From an uncultured Bacillaceae bacterium (GTDB lineage Bacteria; Bacillota; Bacilli; Bacillales; Alkalibacillaceae), in the NCBI GenBank assembly GCA_937958375.1, contig CALGNY010000044.1, positions 1-5,126 on the forward strand: a DNA stretch of 5,126 nt, in the 5' to 3' direction. A model generated the notes under the pieces. It worked only from the letters and a program-made list of their open reading frames with translations. It searched no databases and had not been told where the DNA came from. Position numbers and translations under genes: made by a program. This document shows, in pieces, positions 4,876-5,126 of the stretch; position 1 is the first letter of the stretch, and the number at the start of each line of letters is the position of its first letter.

Positions 4876-5126
4876 ATGAAAACGACGTTTGAGGAATTGG
4901 TTGATACCAATCGTTTTGGAAAAAACGACCGGGTGGATTTGAATGAATTAACTGAGCTTTCGAAAAGAGAGCAGATCACAGAACAAGACGAGAAGGTTCT
5001 GTTTTTGGGTGTTGACTTGCAGAATGATTTTATGGAAGGTGGAGCATTAGGCGTTCCAGGATCATTCAATGACTTAGAAAACACACTTCGTTTCCTCTAC
5101 GACAACTTTGAAAAAATTACTCACAT
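4876..5126 (+). CDS. Isochorismatase/nicotinamidase-like cysteine hydrolase, N-terminal part, cut by window edge
   Basis: The first 83 codons are present and the frame runs open off the window. Residues 41-63 hold VLFLGVDLQNDFMEGG and then ALGVPGS. This is the first strand and active-site loop of the isochorismatase-like hydrolase fold; Asp47 is the expected catalytic Asp of the Asp-Lys-Cys triad. The Lys and Cys lie beyond the edge. Relatives include nicotinamidase (nicotinamide to nicotinate, NAD salvage), isochorismatase and other amidases; the GGALGVPGS loop resembles the nicotinamidase-like members. About 40 residues precede the catalytic strand, longer than the roughly 7-10 in compact nicotinamidases. 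They are charged (ELVDTNRFGKNDRVD, 7-21) and without a signal peptide. The start is ATG 4876 with GGGGGA (4863-4868) seven bases upstream, a weaker ribosome binding site than its neighbours have. An ATG at 4868 is followed at once by a stop. Confidence 0.85.
   Translation, partial: MKTTFEELVDTNRFGKNDRVDLNELTELSKREQITEQDEKVLFLGVDLQNDFMEGGALGVPGSFNDLENTLRFLYDNFEKITH

Noticed and set aside
4857..5084. A 75-codon minus-strand frame at the window end
   Set aside because: It is antisense to the cysteine hydrolase frame, which carries the DLQNDF active-site motif.
1..5126. CRISPR array, tRNA/rRNA, insertion sequence or prophage
   Set aside because: No regularly spaced repeats, no tRNA-like folds, no transposase or integrase motifs and no terminal inverted repeats with target duplications were seen.

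Overview
The window reads as a chromosomal stretch from a low-to-moderate-GC Gram-positive bacterium of the Bacillota, most likely a Bacillaceae-type organism. The basis is the strong AAAGGAGG-type ribosome binding sites at consistent spacing, intrinsic terminators with long T-runs, A/T-rich intergenic regions and the gene families present. A halotolerant relative of Bacillus is a guess, not something the sequence proves. All recognised genes are on the + strand and all but one are complete.

Layout. Bases 1-300 hold no supportable gene. Next come a PLP-dependent threonine/serine dehydratase or serine racemase-like enzyme (313-1275) and a strong terminator (1284-1323), whose T-run merges into an extended -10 promoter. 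That promoter feeds a small cytoplasmic TPR protein (1362-1934). A four-helix membrane protein with a soluble helical N-terminal domain follows (2053-2706) and is closed by a very strong terminator (2726-2765). A two-gene operon then encodes a PadR-type winged-helix repressor (2884-3234) and, overlapping it by 14 nt, a second membrane protein clearly paralogous to the first (3221-3865). That operon ends at a terminator that could work in both directions (3883-3913). A classical short-chain dehydrogenase (4024-4782) has its own promoter region and terminator (4796-4830). The window ends inside an isochorismatase/nicotinamidase-like cysteine hydrolase (4876 to the edge).

How the genes work together. 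The one functional module visible is the PadR operon. A perfect 9-bp inverted repeat overlaps the -35 box of its promoter, so the repressor probably controls its own operon. The overlapping downstream gene is probably its membrane-bound partner or target. A paralogue of that partner lies just upstream as a separate transcription unit, so the repressor gene is flanked by two copies of its partner. The two metabolic enzymes, the TPR protein and the cysteine hydrolase look like independent single-gene units separated by terminators; nothing links them to one pathway.

Nothing here is a mobile element, CRISPR array, RNA gene or obviously new multi-gene system. The most interesting points are the PadR/paralogue arrangement with its operator, the repeated placement of a TATAAT box just after a terminator, and a possible sigma-B-type promoter on the dehydrogenase gene.
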